Of a DNA stretch of 35,478 nucleotides, positions 9,577-18,021 are shown in pieces. The stretch lies in the NCBI GenBank assembly GCA_016931935.1, contig JAFGDW010000106.1:1-35478 (forward strand), read 5' to 3'. The notes beneath the pieces were generated by a model. That model was given only the letters and a program-made list of their open reading frames with translations. It ran no database searches and was not told the DNA's origin. Within the stretch, counting starts at the first letter, position 1. Every line of letters begins with the position of its first letter. This DNA is from Candidatus Zhuqueibacterota bacterium. Its GTDB lineage: Bacteria; Zhuqueibacterota; Zhuqueibacteria; Thermofontimicrobiales; Thiofontviventaceae. Made by a program: the position numbers and the translations under genes.

Positions 9577-9988
9577 GCACTTCTTCTTCTGGTTTTAGTA
9601 TAATCGGTGAAGGTAAGCCTTTCTTCTTGAAATAATCATCAAGTGCACTCTGTAAAGCTTGTTCAGCCAGCACTGAACAATGCCGTTTTACTTTGGGCAA
9701 TCCACCGAGCGCCTCAGTAACTGCTTCATTCGTTAGTTCCATTGCCTCGTCAATAGTTCGTCCCTTTATCATTTCCGTAGCCATACTGCTGGTTGCAATC
9801 GCTGCACCGCAACCAAAAGTCTTAAAACGAGCTTCAACAATCACATCTTTTTCAACTTTTATATACATCTTCATTATATCACCACACGATGGATTTCCAA
9901 CAGTTCCTTCTCCATCAGCATTTTCAATTTCTCCAACATTTCTCGGATTCATAAAATGATCCATCACTTTTTCAGAGTACTGCGTCAT
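9566..9988 (-). CDS. iscU: Fe-S cluster scaffold IscU/NifU N-domain
   Basis: Scaffold on which Fe-S clusters are built, 140 aa. All three cluster cysteines are present: Cys35 with Asp37 (GNPSCGD), Cys60 (FKTFGCGAAIA) and Cys104 (KRHCSVLAEQAL). The HscA-recognition motif, usually LPPVK, reads LPKVK, so chaperone handling may differ; no hscA/hscB is nearby. I start at ATG 9988 (MTQYSEKVMDHF), which matches the family N-terminus and follows AAAGGA; an upstream start would add 19 unrelated residues. The C-terminus is extended and His/acid-rich (EEEVHDH) and overlaps the next gene. It lies 91 bp after the unusual iscS, an IscS-IscU pair arrangement. Confidence 0.95.
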   Translation of the reverse strand: MTQYSEKVMDHFMNPRNVGEIENADGEGTVGNPSCGDIMKMYIKVEKDVIVEARFKTFGCGAAIATSSMATEMIKGRTIDEAMELTNEAVTEALGGLPKVKRHCSVLAEQALQSALDDYFKKKGLPSPIILKPEEEVHDH

Positions 9989-10079
9989 TACCAGGTTTCC
10001 TTTCAAGCATAATTTATTTTCTATTTGTGAAATGTGAAACGTCAAACGTAAGACGAGAAACCATTTTACTTTTCACCTT

Positions 10080-11237
10080 TCACTTCTTCTCATATAGTGG
10101 CGACATCTCTCTCAACCGCTGTACATAAACAGGCAACTTTTCCAACAATAATTTTATATGCCCTTCTTCATTATCGATACCCAACGTAAATAAAATCGTC
10201 CCATTAGCAATTTCGTGGGATGCCCCGATCGCCAGCAGCACATGTGAGGCTTTCAGCGCTTTGGATGTACAAGCCGAACCACTGGAGGCAACAATTTTAT
10301 CCATCCCCAAAAACAATAAAATCGACTCACCTTCAATATAGCGAAAACCGAAATTTGCATTATTCGGCAATCGATTTTCCCGAGACCCATGAAAAAATAC
10401 TTCATCAATATTCGCTTCGATACCAATTATGAGTTGATCGCGCAAATTTTGGACATGTTGAATTCGTTCGGGCAGTTGCTGGATGGCCAGCTCAGCCGCT
10501 TTACCCATGCCGACAATACCCATTACATTTTCAGTACCGGCGCGACGGCCATTTTCCTGAATACCACCATCGATCAACGGATTGATACGCGTTCCCTTAC
10601 GGATGTACAACGCACCAGCGCCTTTTGGTCCATAAAAGTTTTGTGCCGCCATACTGAGCAAATCGACCTGCAATTCATCGACATCCACAGGGATCGTGCC
10701 GGCGGTTTGTACTGCATCGGTGTGGAATAATATGTCTCGTTCTTTCACTACCCGGGCAATCTCGGCGATCGGTTCGATGGTGCCAATTTCGTGGTTGGCA
10801 TGCATCAGAGAGACGAGAATCGTTTGGTCGGTGATAGCCTTTTTCACGTCATCCGGATTAACGAATCCCTGCGCATCCACCGGGACATGAGTCACTTCAA
10901 AGCCAAGTTTGGTCAGCGACTTTGCTGCTTGCAACACCGAAAAATGTTCAATCGCCGAAATGATGATATGATTGCCTTTTTTCTGATTCGCGAACGCCAC
11001 GCCCTTCAGAGCAAAATTATTCGCTTCGCTACCCGAAGCAGTAAAATAAATTTCGTTAGGATTACTGTGAATCAATTCGGCAACATTTGTGCGTGCTGCT
11101 TCAATTGCTTCCTTCACCGCTTGCCCTTCAACGTACATACTGGATGGATTACCAAACTGTTCATACAGAAACGGTTTCATCACATCCACCACTTCCGGAA
11201 GCGGTTGGGTTGCTGCTGCATGGTCAAAATTTATCAT
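10080..11237 (-). CDS. iscS: IscS/NifS-like class V aminotransferase-fold protein lacking the PLP lysine
   Basis: Cysteine-desulfurase homologue, 385 aa, full length and collinear with IscS. Retained features are NFDHAAATQPL, the EH98 segment, HTDAVQTAG (Asp174, Gln177) and the mobile loop with persulfide Cys323 (SSGSACTSK). Three active-site positions depart from IscS. The usual HK of SxHKxYGPKG is Gln199-Asn200, so the Schiff-base lysine is missing. The arginine of GSxRFSLG is Leu349 (GTILFTLG). The second Asn of NNEIG is His149 (ANHEIG). Frame and length are otherwise intact, so this is not a simple pseudogene. Archaeoglobus fulgidus IscS is reported to lack this lysine; the shared C-terminal MSPLY suggests the same subfamily (from memory). 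It may use sulfide or persulfide sulfur, or act structurally with IscU. Confidence 0.9.
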   Translation of the reverse strand: MINFDHAAATQPLPEVVDVMKPFLYEQFGNPSSMYVEGQAVKEAIEAARTNVAELIHSNPNEIYFTASGSEANNFALKGVAFANQKKGNHIIISAIEHFSVLQAAKSLTKLGFEVTHVPVDAQGFVNPDDVKKAITDQTILVSLMHANHEIGTIEPIAEIARVVKERDILFHTDAVQTAGTIPVDVDELQVDLLSMAAQNFYGPKGAGALYIRKGTRINPLIDGGIQENGRRAGTENVMGIVGMGKAAELAIQQLPERIQHVQNLRDQLIIGIEANIDEVFFHGSRENRLPNNANFGFRYIEGESILLFLGMDKIVASSGSACTSKALKASHVLLAIGASHEIANGTILFTLGIDNEEGHIKLLLEKLPVYVQRLREMSPLYEKK

Positions 11238-11279
11238 TTATTCGCTTTCTCGATTCAATTACTTACAATTGTTAATCAT

Positions 11280-11388
11280 CGTTCCCAGCGTCCCGCTGGA
11301 AACGTTTTTAATAGCGGCTCTGCCGCGAGTCAAAATTATCACAAGGCTGAGCCTTGTTTTATAAATTTCCAGTCAGAGACTGGAAACG
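11280..11388. repeat. Array of four short palindromes between frdB and iscS
   Basis: Four successive hairpins fill this gap: CGTTCCCAGCG/CGCTGGAAACG (11280-11304, one mismatch), GCGGCTCTGCCGC (11314-11326), ACAAGGCT/AGCCTTGT (11341-11357) and TTTCCAGTC/GACTGGAAA (11366-11386). The outer ends, CGTTCCCAG and CTGGAAACG, are near-complementary. It is a repeat element, not a CRISPR. It could attenuate or protect the mRNA between frdB and iscS. Confidence 0.75.
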
Positions 11389-11395
11389 ATGGAAA

Positions 11396-12115
11396 TTATA
11401 CAGCTTGCTGTTCTTTAATCTTATTTTGAATAAACGTAATTGCCCGCAACGGTCGGCAATCCTTGGGACAAACTTTTACGCACGTTGCATGTTTATCACA
11501 TGCAAACACGCCGCATTCCGCATTGGCGTACTCAATACGTGTATTGAGTGCAGTATCGCGCGGATCAAACATTTGTTTGTACACCTGTACCGAAATTGCC
11601 GGGCCAATAAATTCCGGCATTTCGTCAACCTTGGGGCAATCCGAGTAACATGACGCACATTTGATACAATCGGAACTCCGGCTGAGCTGATCAAGTTGGT
11701 GTTTGTTCAACTTATCTTCGTACGTCATTTTTTCATCAGCAATATCCTTTTCACGATTCAGCCAGGGCATTGTGGCTTTTACAGCATCCCAAAACGGACG
11801 TTGATCAACAACCAGGTCTTTGACAACTCCCAAATGGGTTAGTGGCTCCAACTTGATAGCGCCATCAACAACCACATCAGCAACTTGTGTTTTGCACGCC
11901 AAACCAGCGACATCATTAATTTTGACGGCGCATGTTCCGCAAATTGCGCCACGGCAGGAGTAGCGATAGGCTAATGTGCCATCGTGCTTTGCATGCACCT
12001 GATGAAGCAGTTCAAGCACAGACATGCCCGGTTCCATTTTTACTGAATAAGATTTTACTTGACCTTGCTCGTCTTTTTCAGGATGATAGCGATAAATATG
12101 AGCTTGAATTTCCAT
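11396..12115 (-). CDS. frdB: Fumarate reductase/succinate dehydrogenase iron-sulfur subunit
   Basis: Iron-sulfur subunit of complex II, 239 aa, carrying electrons between the flavoprotein and quinone or another carrier. The N-terminal ferredoxin domain has [2Fe-2S] ligands Cys54, Cys59, Cys62 and Cys74 (YSCRGAICGTCAVKI). The C-terminal domain has CIKCASCYSDCP and CDKHATCVKVCP for the 4Fe-4S and 3Fe-4S centres. The ATG at 12115 is 107 bp after the flavoprotein gene. No cytochrome b or other membrane-anchor gene is found on either side, so the anchor is encoded elsewhere or the enzyme is soluble. Sequence alone cannot tell which direction it runs in vivo. Confidence 0.93.
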   Translation of the reverse strand: MEIQAHIYRYHPEKDEQGQVKSYSVKMEPGMSVLELLHQVHAKHDGTLAYRYSCRGAICGTCAVKINDVAGLACKTQVADVVVDGAIKLEPLTHLGVVKDLVVDQRPFWDAVKATMPWLNREKDIADEKMTYEDKLNKHQLDQLSRSSDCIKCASCYSDCPKVDEMPEFIGPAISVQVYKQMFDPRDTALNTRIEYANAECGVFACDKHATCVKVCPKDCRPLRAITFIQNKIKEQQAV

Positions 12116-12222
12116 TGATTCGTTTGTCCTTAAATGTGAGAAATAAAATGTGAATCAAAACGCTTATTATTGCAGTAAACGTGCAACGCGTAAGTAAGCA
12201 TATATTACGTTTACTTTGTTGG

Positions 12223-13920
12223 CTAATATTTTATCTGCTTCAATGGTTCAATATCTTCGATCACGACCGGTTTATAGCTCAGCTTCGGCTCGCCATCTCC
12301 ATTGCGGGTGACAATCGTGTGTTTCAGGAAATTTTCGTTATCCATTTCTGTATAGTCTTCACGGAAATGAGCGCCACGACTCTCTTTACGGGCAATCGCG
12401 CCAACCGCAATCACATCCGCCAAATCAAGCATATTGCCCAACTCCAGCGCACGAATCAAGTCCAGATTGTACACACTGCCTTTATCTTCAACAATGACTT
12501 TTTTATAACGTTCTTTTAATGCACGAATATTGACTAAACCCTCTTCCATAAGTTTCTGATTACGGAAAATGCTAAAGCCTTTAATCATCGTTTTTTCCAT
12601 CGCATCGCGAATCGGAGCAGCACGTTCCCCTTCTGTGCGATTTAACAGCGCATTCAAATCATTTTCCGCTGCTTGCACAGATTTCTTATCATAATCCGGA
12701 AGATCGTTCGACTTCATGAATCGCAACGAATTTTCTGCCGCATGAATACCAAATACAACTGCGTCCAATAACGAGTTTCCTCCAAGACGATTGGCACCAT
12801 GCACGCTGATGCACGCTGTCTCTCCTGCTGCATACACACCGGCAACCAGAGTTTCGGTTTTTACATTCGCATCAACGCCTCCCATGGTATAATGCACCGT
12901 GGGACGAATTGGAATCGGCTCTTTCACCGGATCGACGCCGGCAAAGTGCATTGCGATTTCACGAATCTGGGGCAGACGCGTTTTGATCTTTTCTTCACCT
13001 AAATGCCGCAAATCCAGATGGACATACTCGTTATTTACACCGCGTCCCTGCTGAATTTCCAAGTGAATCGACCGCGCCACAAAATCACGAGGGGCAAGTT
13101 CCATATAATTGGGCGCGTAATTTTTCATGAAGCGTTCGCCCTCGCTATTCAGAAGGTAACCACCTTCACCGCGCGCACCTTCGGTGATTAAAATACCGTT
13201 CAGCAAACCGGTCGGATGAATCTGAAAAAATTCAAAATCTTTAAGTGGAATACCGGCACGATAGGCCAGTGCCATACCATCGCCCGTATTTATTAATGCA
13301 TTGCTGGATTGTCCATAAATTCGGCCGGCGCCACCGGTAGCGAGAATAACAGCCTTAGCACGGTAGAACACAGTTTCACCGGTCATCATGTCAAATGCAA
13401 CCACGCCTTTAAACTGACCACTTTCAACAATAAGCGACGTAACGAACCATTCCCAAAAAATTTGGATATTGTGTTTAAGGGCTTGCTCGTACAATGTGTG
13501 CAGCAAATTGTGACCTGTTTTATCCTGCACAAAACATGTACGGTGGCGACTTTGTCCGCCAAACGCCCGTTGAGCAATCGTACCGTCGTTATTACGGTTG
13601 AAAAACGCACCGTATTTATCGAGCCGGGCGATAGCGTCTTTGGCCTCACTACACAGCACACGTACGCCATCCTGATCAGCAAGAAACCAGGAGCCTTTCA
13701 CCGTATCGTACATATGTCCCTGCCAGCTATCATCAAACCGTATGGCAGCATTAATCCCGCCCTGGGCTGCGCCGGAATGCGACCGCACCGGATGAACTTT
13801 ACTAATAACGGCGACTTTTGCATTCGGATCCTGTTCGATAACTTCCAATGCTGCACTTAAGCCGGCGAGTCCGGCGCCAATAATTATTAAATCATGAGTC
13901 TTTGTTTGGTTAATTTGCAT
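12223..13920 (-). CDS. frdA: Fumarate reductase/succinate dehydrogenase flavoprotein subunit
   Basis: FAD-containing catalytic subunit of complex II interconverting succinate and fumarate, 565 aa. The FAD-binding motif is IIGAGLAGLSAALE, and His48 (VRSHSGAAQGG) is in position for covalent FAD. Substrate-binding and catalytic residues are visible in FFQIHPTG (His235), EGARGEGG, APRDF (Arg278), VHYTMGGV and ANRLGGNSLLDAV. It is first in a likely transcript with frdB and perhaps iscS-iscU, matching its need for Fe-S clusters in the partner subunit. The Shine-Dalgarno sequence at the ATG (13920) is weak. No anchor genes are adjacent. Confidence 0.94.
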   Translation of the reverse strand: MQINQTKTHDLIIIGAGLAGLSAALEVIEQDPNAKVAVISKVHPVRSHSGAAQGGINAAIRFDDSWQGHMYDTVKGSWFLADQDGVRVLCSEAKDAIARLDKYGAFFNRNNDGTIAQRAFGGQSRHRTCFVQDKTGHNLLHTLYEQALKHNIQIFWEWFVTSLIVESGQFKGVVAFDMMTGETVFYRAKAVILATGGAGRIYGQSSNALINTGDGMALAYRAGIPLKDFEFFQIHPTGLLNGILITEGARGEGGYLLNSEGERFMKNYAPNYMELAPRDFVARSIHLEIQQGRGVNNEYVHLDLRHLGEEKIKTRLPQIREIAMHFAGVDPVKEPIPIRPTVHYTMGGVDANVKTETLVAGVYAAGETACISVHGANRLGGNSLLDAVVFGIHAAENSLRFMKSNDLPDYDKKSVQAAENDLNALLNRTEGERAAPIRDAMEKTMIKGFSIFRNQKLMEEGLVNIRALKERYKKVIVEDKGSVYNLDLIRALELGNMLDLADVIAVGAIARKESRGAHFREDYTEMDNENFLKHTIVTRNGDGEPKLSYKPVVIEDIEPLKQIKY

Positions 13921-14083
13921 GAATTTTGCCCCGAAAGGAATTTCAAAAATTAAATATGAAAGATCAAAATGTTGAATTAAGCACTCTTTTTATATTTTAA
14001 TTTTAACACTTTGATTTTATAATTCGACTTTCAACTGTTATAATCCACACGAATATTCACTTAAAGGTGCAAATGGATTCTCG

Positions 14084-14305
14084 TTATAGTGATATAACTT
14101 CCTTAATTTCCGGCACCATTTGCTGCAAATTCATACGAATGCCGTGATGAAGCGTCATTGCTGACATCGGACATCCGTGACACGCGCCGGTTAATCGAAC
14201 TTTTACTGTACCATCATCATCGACCGCCACAAGTTCAACATCACCACCATCTGCCTGAAGTGACGGACGAATTTTTGCCAATGCTGCCTCTACTTTTTCA
14301 CGCAT
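14084..14305 (-). CDS. nfu: Nfu-type Fe-S carrier (NifU C-terminal domain)
   Basis: Single-domain Nfu protein, 73 aa, which receives Fe-S clusters from the scaffold and delivers them to target enzymes. The diagnostic motif is ACHGCPMSAMTL with the cluster cysteines Cys42 and Cys45, preceded by IRPSLQADGGDVELV. The ATG at 14305 follows AAAGGATG. It is 18 bp after the small winged-helix gene and 163 bp before frdA, whose partner subunit needs three clusters. It complements the iscU scaffold further downstream. Confidence 0.94.
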   Translation of the reverse strand: MREKVEAALAKIRPSLQADGGDVELVAVDDDGTVKVRLTGACHGCPMSAMTLHHGIRMNLQQMVPEIKEVISL

Positions 14306-14323
14306 AGTTACATCCTTTCATCA

Positions 14324-14506
14324 TTATTTCGCTGGTGCCCAAAAGCATCGTTTTGGAGAGATAACTTCACCACTATCTTTTAATGTTTTGATTAGTTTTG
14401 AGACCTCTTTACTGTCAATGCCGGTCATTTCTGCAATATCACCCGGCCGTAGAGGTTTGCCAGCAGCTTTCATGGCCGCCAACACTATCTGTTTCTGGTC
14501 ACTCAT
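14324..14506 (-). CDS. Small winged-helix DNA-binding protein
   Basis: A 60-residue protein with the pattern of a minimal winged helix: MKAAGKPLRPGDIAEMTG forms helix 1 and the turn, DSKEVSKLIKTLKDSGEV looks like the recognition helix, and ISPKRCFWAPAK forms the wing. This resembles short MarR/ArsR-type regulators. A single Cys54 in the wing might sense redox state or metals, which is speculation. It is followed at 18 bp by nfu and probably shares its transcript, so it may regulate the Fe-S genes. The start codon has only a weak Shine-Dalgarno sequence. Confidence 0.75.
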   Translation of the reverse strand: MSDQKQIVLAAMKAAGKPLRPGDIAEMTGIDSKEVSKLIKTLKDSGEVISPKRCFWAPAK

Positions 14507-14810
14507 GTGATGTCATCTAAAATTTAACTATTATTTGTTTTGAATGATTCTAAATTGAAATAAATATAATTTTTCTCACAACGAAATGCAAGTATTTTTT
14601 TAAGTATTTTTGTGGAAAAACGGGGTGTTAAAAGGCAAGATTGAATATAGCAACAAAACTATTTTATTGCAATGAATATTATGCAATCATGGAATTTTTC
14701 AATTAATTTTAGCAGCAAAACGCTTATTCTAAAACATTTGGAAATTATCCACAAAATGTCGGATTTATTTTACTCAATCTGGAATACACATCATAATACG
14801 ATAGTCATAT
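14507..14810. other. AT-rich intergenic region, no gene seen
   Basis: About 300 bp of AT-rich DNA between the DUF255 gene and the winged-helix gene. It presumably holds the DUF255 3' end and the winged-helix/nfu promoter. I found no strong hairpin or open frame. Confidence 0.6.
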
Positions 14811-16916
14811 TCAAATGCTTTTTATAAGATTTTCAAGAACCGTCACGTCAGTTGTAGGTAATTCGCACTCAAAATTTCTACACAAATAGATGGTTAATCT
14901 GCTATCTTGCATTTTATACTCATTCAAAAACGGTACGAGTTCCAAAACCGGATCAGAGTGTTCATCGGCCGAAATAAACGTTACGGCTACATACGGAAGG
15001 AATGATTCTGCCATTTTTTTAAAGACAGTCTGACTGTTGGCATCCGTTCGCTTTCCGACAAGCACAAGTTCGAACGTTTCGCCCAGATGGAAATTTAATC
15101 CGGAGAGAAAGTATGTAAAAGCTGCTGGTGTTTTTGATACTTTTTCCGAAAATGCAAAAATCAATTGCTCGGCACAATCATCCCATTTCTTATCGCCCGT
15201 AAGTCGTCCAAGTTTTAGAAAATTGCTGAGCGCAACCGAATTACCCGATGGAATTGCTCCATCATAAATTTCCTTTTGACGCATTAATAATTGTTCCGTA
15301 TCATCTGCGGTAAAGTAAAATCCACCATGCTGATCATCCCAAAACGTGTCGAGAAGTACATTGGATAATTCTATGGACTGTTTGAGATAGGTCGCATTAT
15401 AAGTAGTTTGATATAATTCCAACAATCCCCAAATAAGAAAGGCAAAATCATCAACAAAGCCATCAATATTGGCATCGCCGTCGCGGTAACGGTGCAGCAG
15501 TCGACCATTTTTTATCATTCGTGTTGATATAAAACTAACAGCTTTTTCCGCTGCTTGCGTATATGCAGCATGTTTCAGCACTTTCCCACCAAATGCCAGT
15601 GCGGCTATCATCAATCCATTCCAGTCAGCCAATATCTTGTCATCTTTATCAGGATGAATCCGTCGTTTGCGGAATTTGAACAATTTTTGTTTAATGATTT
15701 CCAAGCGTTGCTGAAAATCTGTCACTGTCATGCCATAGGAACCCGCATGTATTTTATCATCTCCGTTACAATATAGAAGGCAGCGGCCGACTCTTTTTCC
15801 TGTAGCCTGATCCTTAAAATTGCCGCCGTCACGAATGTTGAACACATCGGCGGCAACTATAGCATCATCATGGCCAAGCACAGCTTTCAATTCATCAAGG
15901 GTCCAGAGATAATACGTTCCTTCTTCTCCATCGCTGTCCGCATCTTCAGCAGAATAAAAACCGCCTTCCGGTGACGACATATCGCGTAAGACATATGTAA
16001 AAATATTACGCGCAGTTGTTGCAAACGCTTCTGTTTTTGTAATTTGGTACGCTTCGAGATAGGCAATCGCCAGTAACGCCTGGTCATACAGCATCTTTTC
16101 AAAATGAGGAAGAATCCACTCAGCATCGGTCGAATACCGGTGAAAACCAAATCCGATGTGATCAACTATTCCGCCAAGCTGCATTGCTTCCAATGTTTTT
16201 ACTGCCATCTGCATGGCATATGCATCTTCCGTTCGATACCAGTATCGCATGAGAAACATTAATTGGTGTGGTGAAGGAAATTTCGGTGCCGAACCAAAGC
16301 CACCATGCTCCGAATCGAATTGCTGGCTTAGATGCTTGTATGCTTTTTCAAATACCTTCATCTCAAGTCTAATCGGAGCGAATTGATTATTTATTTGCTT
16401 TAGATGTGCATGAATTTCTTTTCCCGATTGAATAAGTTCGGTTCGTTTATCCTTCCATAACGATTCAGTACGAACGACCAGTTCAATTAATCCTGGACGG
16501 CCAGAACGGCTTTCTTTCGGGAAGTATGTGCCGGCATAAAACGGCTTTTTGTCGGGAGTCATGAATATTGTCAATGGCCAGCCACCACTGCCGGTCATCA
16601 TCTGGCAACTGGTCATATAAATATTGTCAATATCAGGACGCTCTTCACGGTCGACTTTAATGCAAACGAACACCCGGTTCAGCAGCTTAGCGACTTCATC
16701 ATCCTCAAACGATTCATGTGCCATTACATGACACCAATGGCAGGTAGAATATCCGATTGACAGAAAAATCGGTTTGTCTGCCTGGATAGCTTTGTCGAAT
16801 GCATCATCGCACCAGGGATACCAATTCACCGGATTACCGCTGTGCTGTAACAGATACGGACTTTTTTCATACTGCAAACGATTCAGCACTTGTCCCGTAG
16901 TTTTTGTTTCACCCAT
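14811..16916 (-). CDS. DUF255 (YyaL/SSP411-like) thioredoxin-domain protein
   Basis: Large conserved protein, 701 aa, of the YyaL / spermatogenesis-associated protein 20 family. The N-terminal thioredoxin-like domain (about 1-165) has [14 protein letters not shown] with the Cys59-x-x-Cys62 pair, followed by [10 protein letters not shown] and [12 protein letters not shown]. The rest is an (alpha/alpha)6-barrel-like region, with [30 protein letters not shown] and [13 protein letters not shown], all family signatures. The biochemical function is unknown; a redox or N-acylglucosamine-epimerase-like role has been suggested for the fold. The ATG at 16916 follows AGAGG. It appears to be transcribed alone. 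Confidence 0.94.
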   Translation of the reverse strand: MGETKTTGQVLNRLQYEKSPYLLQHSGNPVNWYPWCDDAFDKAIQADKPIFLSIGYSTCHWCHVMAHESFEDDEVAKLLNRVFVCIKVDREERPDIDNIYMTSCQMMTGSGGWPLTIFMTPDKKPFYAGTYFPKESRSGRPGLIELVVRTESLWKDKRTELIQSGKEIHAHLKQINNQFAPIRLEMKVFEKAYKHLSQQFDSEHGGFGSAPKFPSPHQLMFLMRYWYRTEDAYAMQMAVKTLEAMQLGGIVDHIGFGFHRYSTDAEWILPHFEKMLYDQALLAIAYLEAYQITKTEAFATTARNIFTYVLRDMSSPEGGFYSAEDADSDGEEGTYYLWTLDELKAVLGHDDAIVAADVFNIRDGGNFKDQATGKRVGRCLLYCNGDDKIHAGSYGMTVTDFQQRLEIIKQKLFKFRKRRIHPDKDDKILADWNGLMIAALAFGGKVLKHAAYTQAAEKAVSFISTRMIKNGRLLHRYRDGDANIDGFVDDFAFLIWGLLELYQTTYNATYLKQSIELSNVLLDTFWDDQHGGFYFTADDTEQLLMRQKEIYDGAIPSGNSVALSNFLKLGRLTGDKKWDDCAEQLIFAFSEKVSKTPAAFTYFLSGLNFHLGETFELVLVGKRTDANSQTVFKKMAESFLPYVAVTFISADEHSDPVLELVPFLNEYKMQDSRLTIYLCRNFECELPTTDVTVLENLIKSI

Positions 16917-17146
16917 ACCACGCCTCTTTCAGCTATTAAAAAAAATTGAGATCAGTGCTTCCTAATTGCCACATATTCTTTTCGTGGCTTATTTATTGAA
17001 GATTGATAGTTCTATCAGGAGTTGTATTCACTTGGATTAGCCCATCTTCGTAAATTTTGGTAAGGGGCTATTAAACGAGACGGACACCATTTAGTTCCGG
17101 GATTCAATACAGCAGAAGTAGCAGGTAGAAGTTTTCATTTTCAAAG

Positions 17147-17956
17147 TCATGAACGGGAAGTCACAAGCAGATCGAGTTGTTTTTCTAAGGTTGGATTTTT
17201 GAGTGCCACCTGAACTACATAATCGAGCTGTGCTTGCCAATCATTTTTAATCAGATGTAAATTTTGTTTGATGACATCTACAAGCATTAGATGGTCTTCA
17301 ATATACTTGCCAACAATTTCAGGTGGTGTATCTAACGGCAAATTACCATGATCACGCGCAAGCGGAAACGCCCGATGCTCCACCGTAGACGAGGTTTCGA
17401 TAAAATCATCGCCATACACCATGGCAAGCCGCGAGAGTGCAGGCCAAAGTAAACTCGTTTCCACTCCATACAGTGAAGCGAAATATTCGGTCACATCATT
17501 TTTATTTTCATTCAGAAACTGAACAGCGAGGCGGATGAGTTGCATCATTTCAGACTTCATTTGACGCAGGACAAGAAAATCGAGTCCACATTGTAAAACG
17601 CGTCTGAGAGGGGTGCGCAAACCATCGAGTAAATGAACAAGCCCGGCGCGTATTTCCAAAAATCCCAAACGATCGTAATCATAATATGAACCATCAAACC
17701 GTGGGATTCCTAACGTTGATATATTGTCACACAGAATGTGAAAATAACCACCCAGTGTTAATAACCGCCAGTTTTTTTGATTCTCATAACGAACAAAATC
17801 ATGCGCTAGCGGTTGATAGTCATTCGTCCCTATAAACGGGATCAAATCGGGCACAACATTACCCAACAATAATTCGGCATAATTACTTGGAATGTTATGA
17901 CCATATTTTATTTGAAACAGCCGATTTATCAAATAAGTATGCGTGTATTGCAGCAT
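17147..17956 (-). CDS. Uncharacterised protein, possibly zinc-dependent phospholipase-C-like
   Basis: A 269-residue protein with an N-terminal histidine/aspartate pattern like the zinc-dependent phospholipase C / S1-P1 nuclease-like fold: His6 (YTHTYL), GNVVPDLIPF (Asp37), His52 (LAHDF) and GGYFHILCDN (His73, Asp77). The remainder is helical without a motif I recognise. No signal peptide is evident. I start at ATG 17956 because the sequence matches such families from here. In-frame starts further up (ATG 17992 or TTG 18007) would encode residues out of a terminator hairpin. The AGGG serving as Shine-Dalgarno lies inside that hairpin, so translation may depend on it. Function is unproven. Confidence 0.6.
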   Translation of the reverse strand: MLQYTHTYLINRLFQIKYGHNIPSNYAELLLGNVVPDLIPFIGTNDYQPLAHDFVRYENQKNWRLLTLGGYFHILCDNISTLGIPRFDGSYYDYDRLGFLEIRAGLVHLLDGLRTPLRRVLQCGLDFLVLRQMKSEMMQLIRLAVQFLNENKNDVTEYFASLYGVETSLLWPALSRLAMVYGDDFIETSSTVEHRAFPLARDHGNLPLDTPPEIVGKYIEDHLMLVDVIKQNLHLIKNDWQAQLDYVVQVALKNPTLEKQLDLLVTSRS

Positions 17957-17990
17957 AAAAAAAGCCCTACATCGTTTAATGACATAGGGC
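17957..17990 (-). terminator. Rho-independent terminator abutting the next start codon
   Basis: Minus strand: GCCCTATGTC (17981-17990), 7-nt loop, GATGTAGGGC (17964-17973) forms a 10-bp stem with two G-U pairs. It is followed by seven T, then directly by the ATG of the next gene. It ends the barrel-TPR transcript 32 nt after its stop codon and also contains the AGGG that would serve the next gene. Confidence 0.85.
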
Positions 17991-18021
17991 ATTATATGCT
18001 TCTTCAAATTCTTTGTTCCGC

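Noticed and set aside
10080..11237. Reading the IscS lysine loss as a simple sequencing frameshift
   Set aside because: The frame is intact on both sides, the arginine position is also changed far away, and lysine-less homologues have been reported. A local base error is still possible and is covered in the finding.
11280..11388. Possible CRISPR array
   Set aside because: The palindromes differ from each other in sequence, and there are no constant direct repeats with regular spacers and no cas genes.
17957..17990. Riboswitch upstream of the 17147-17956 gene
   Set aside because: Only a simple terminator stem is present and there is no room for an aptamer between the preceding stop codon and the hairpin.
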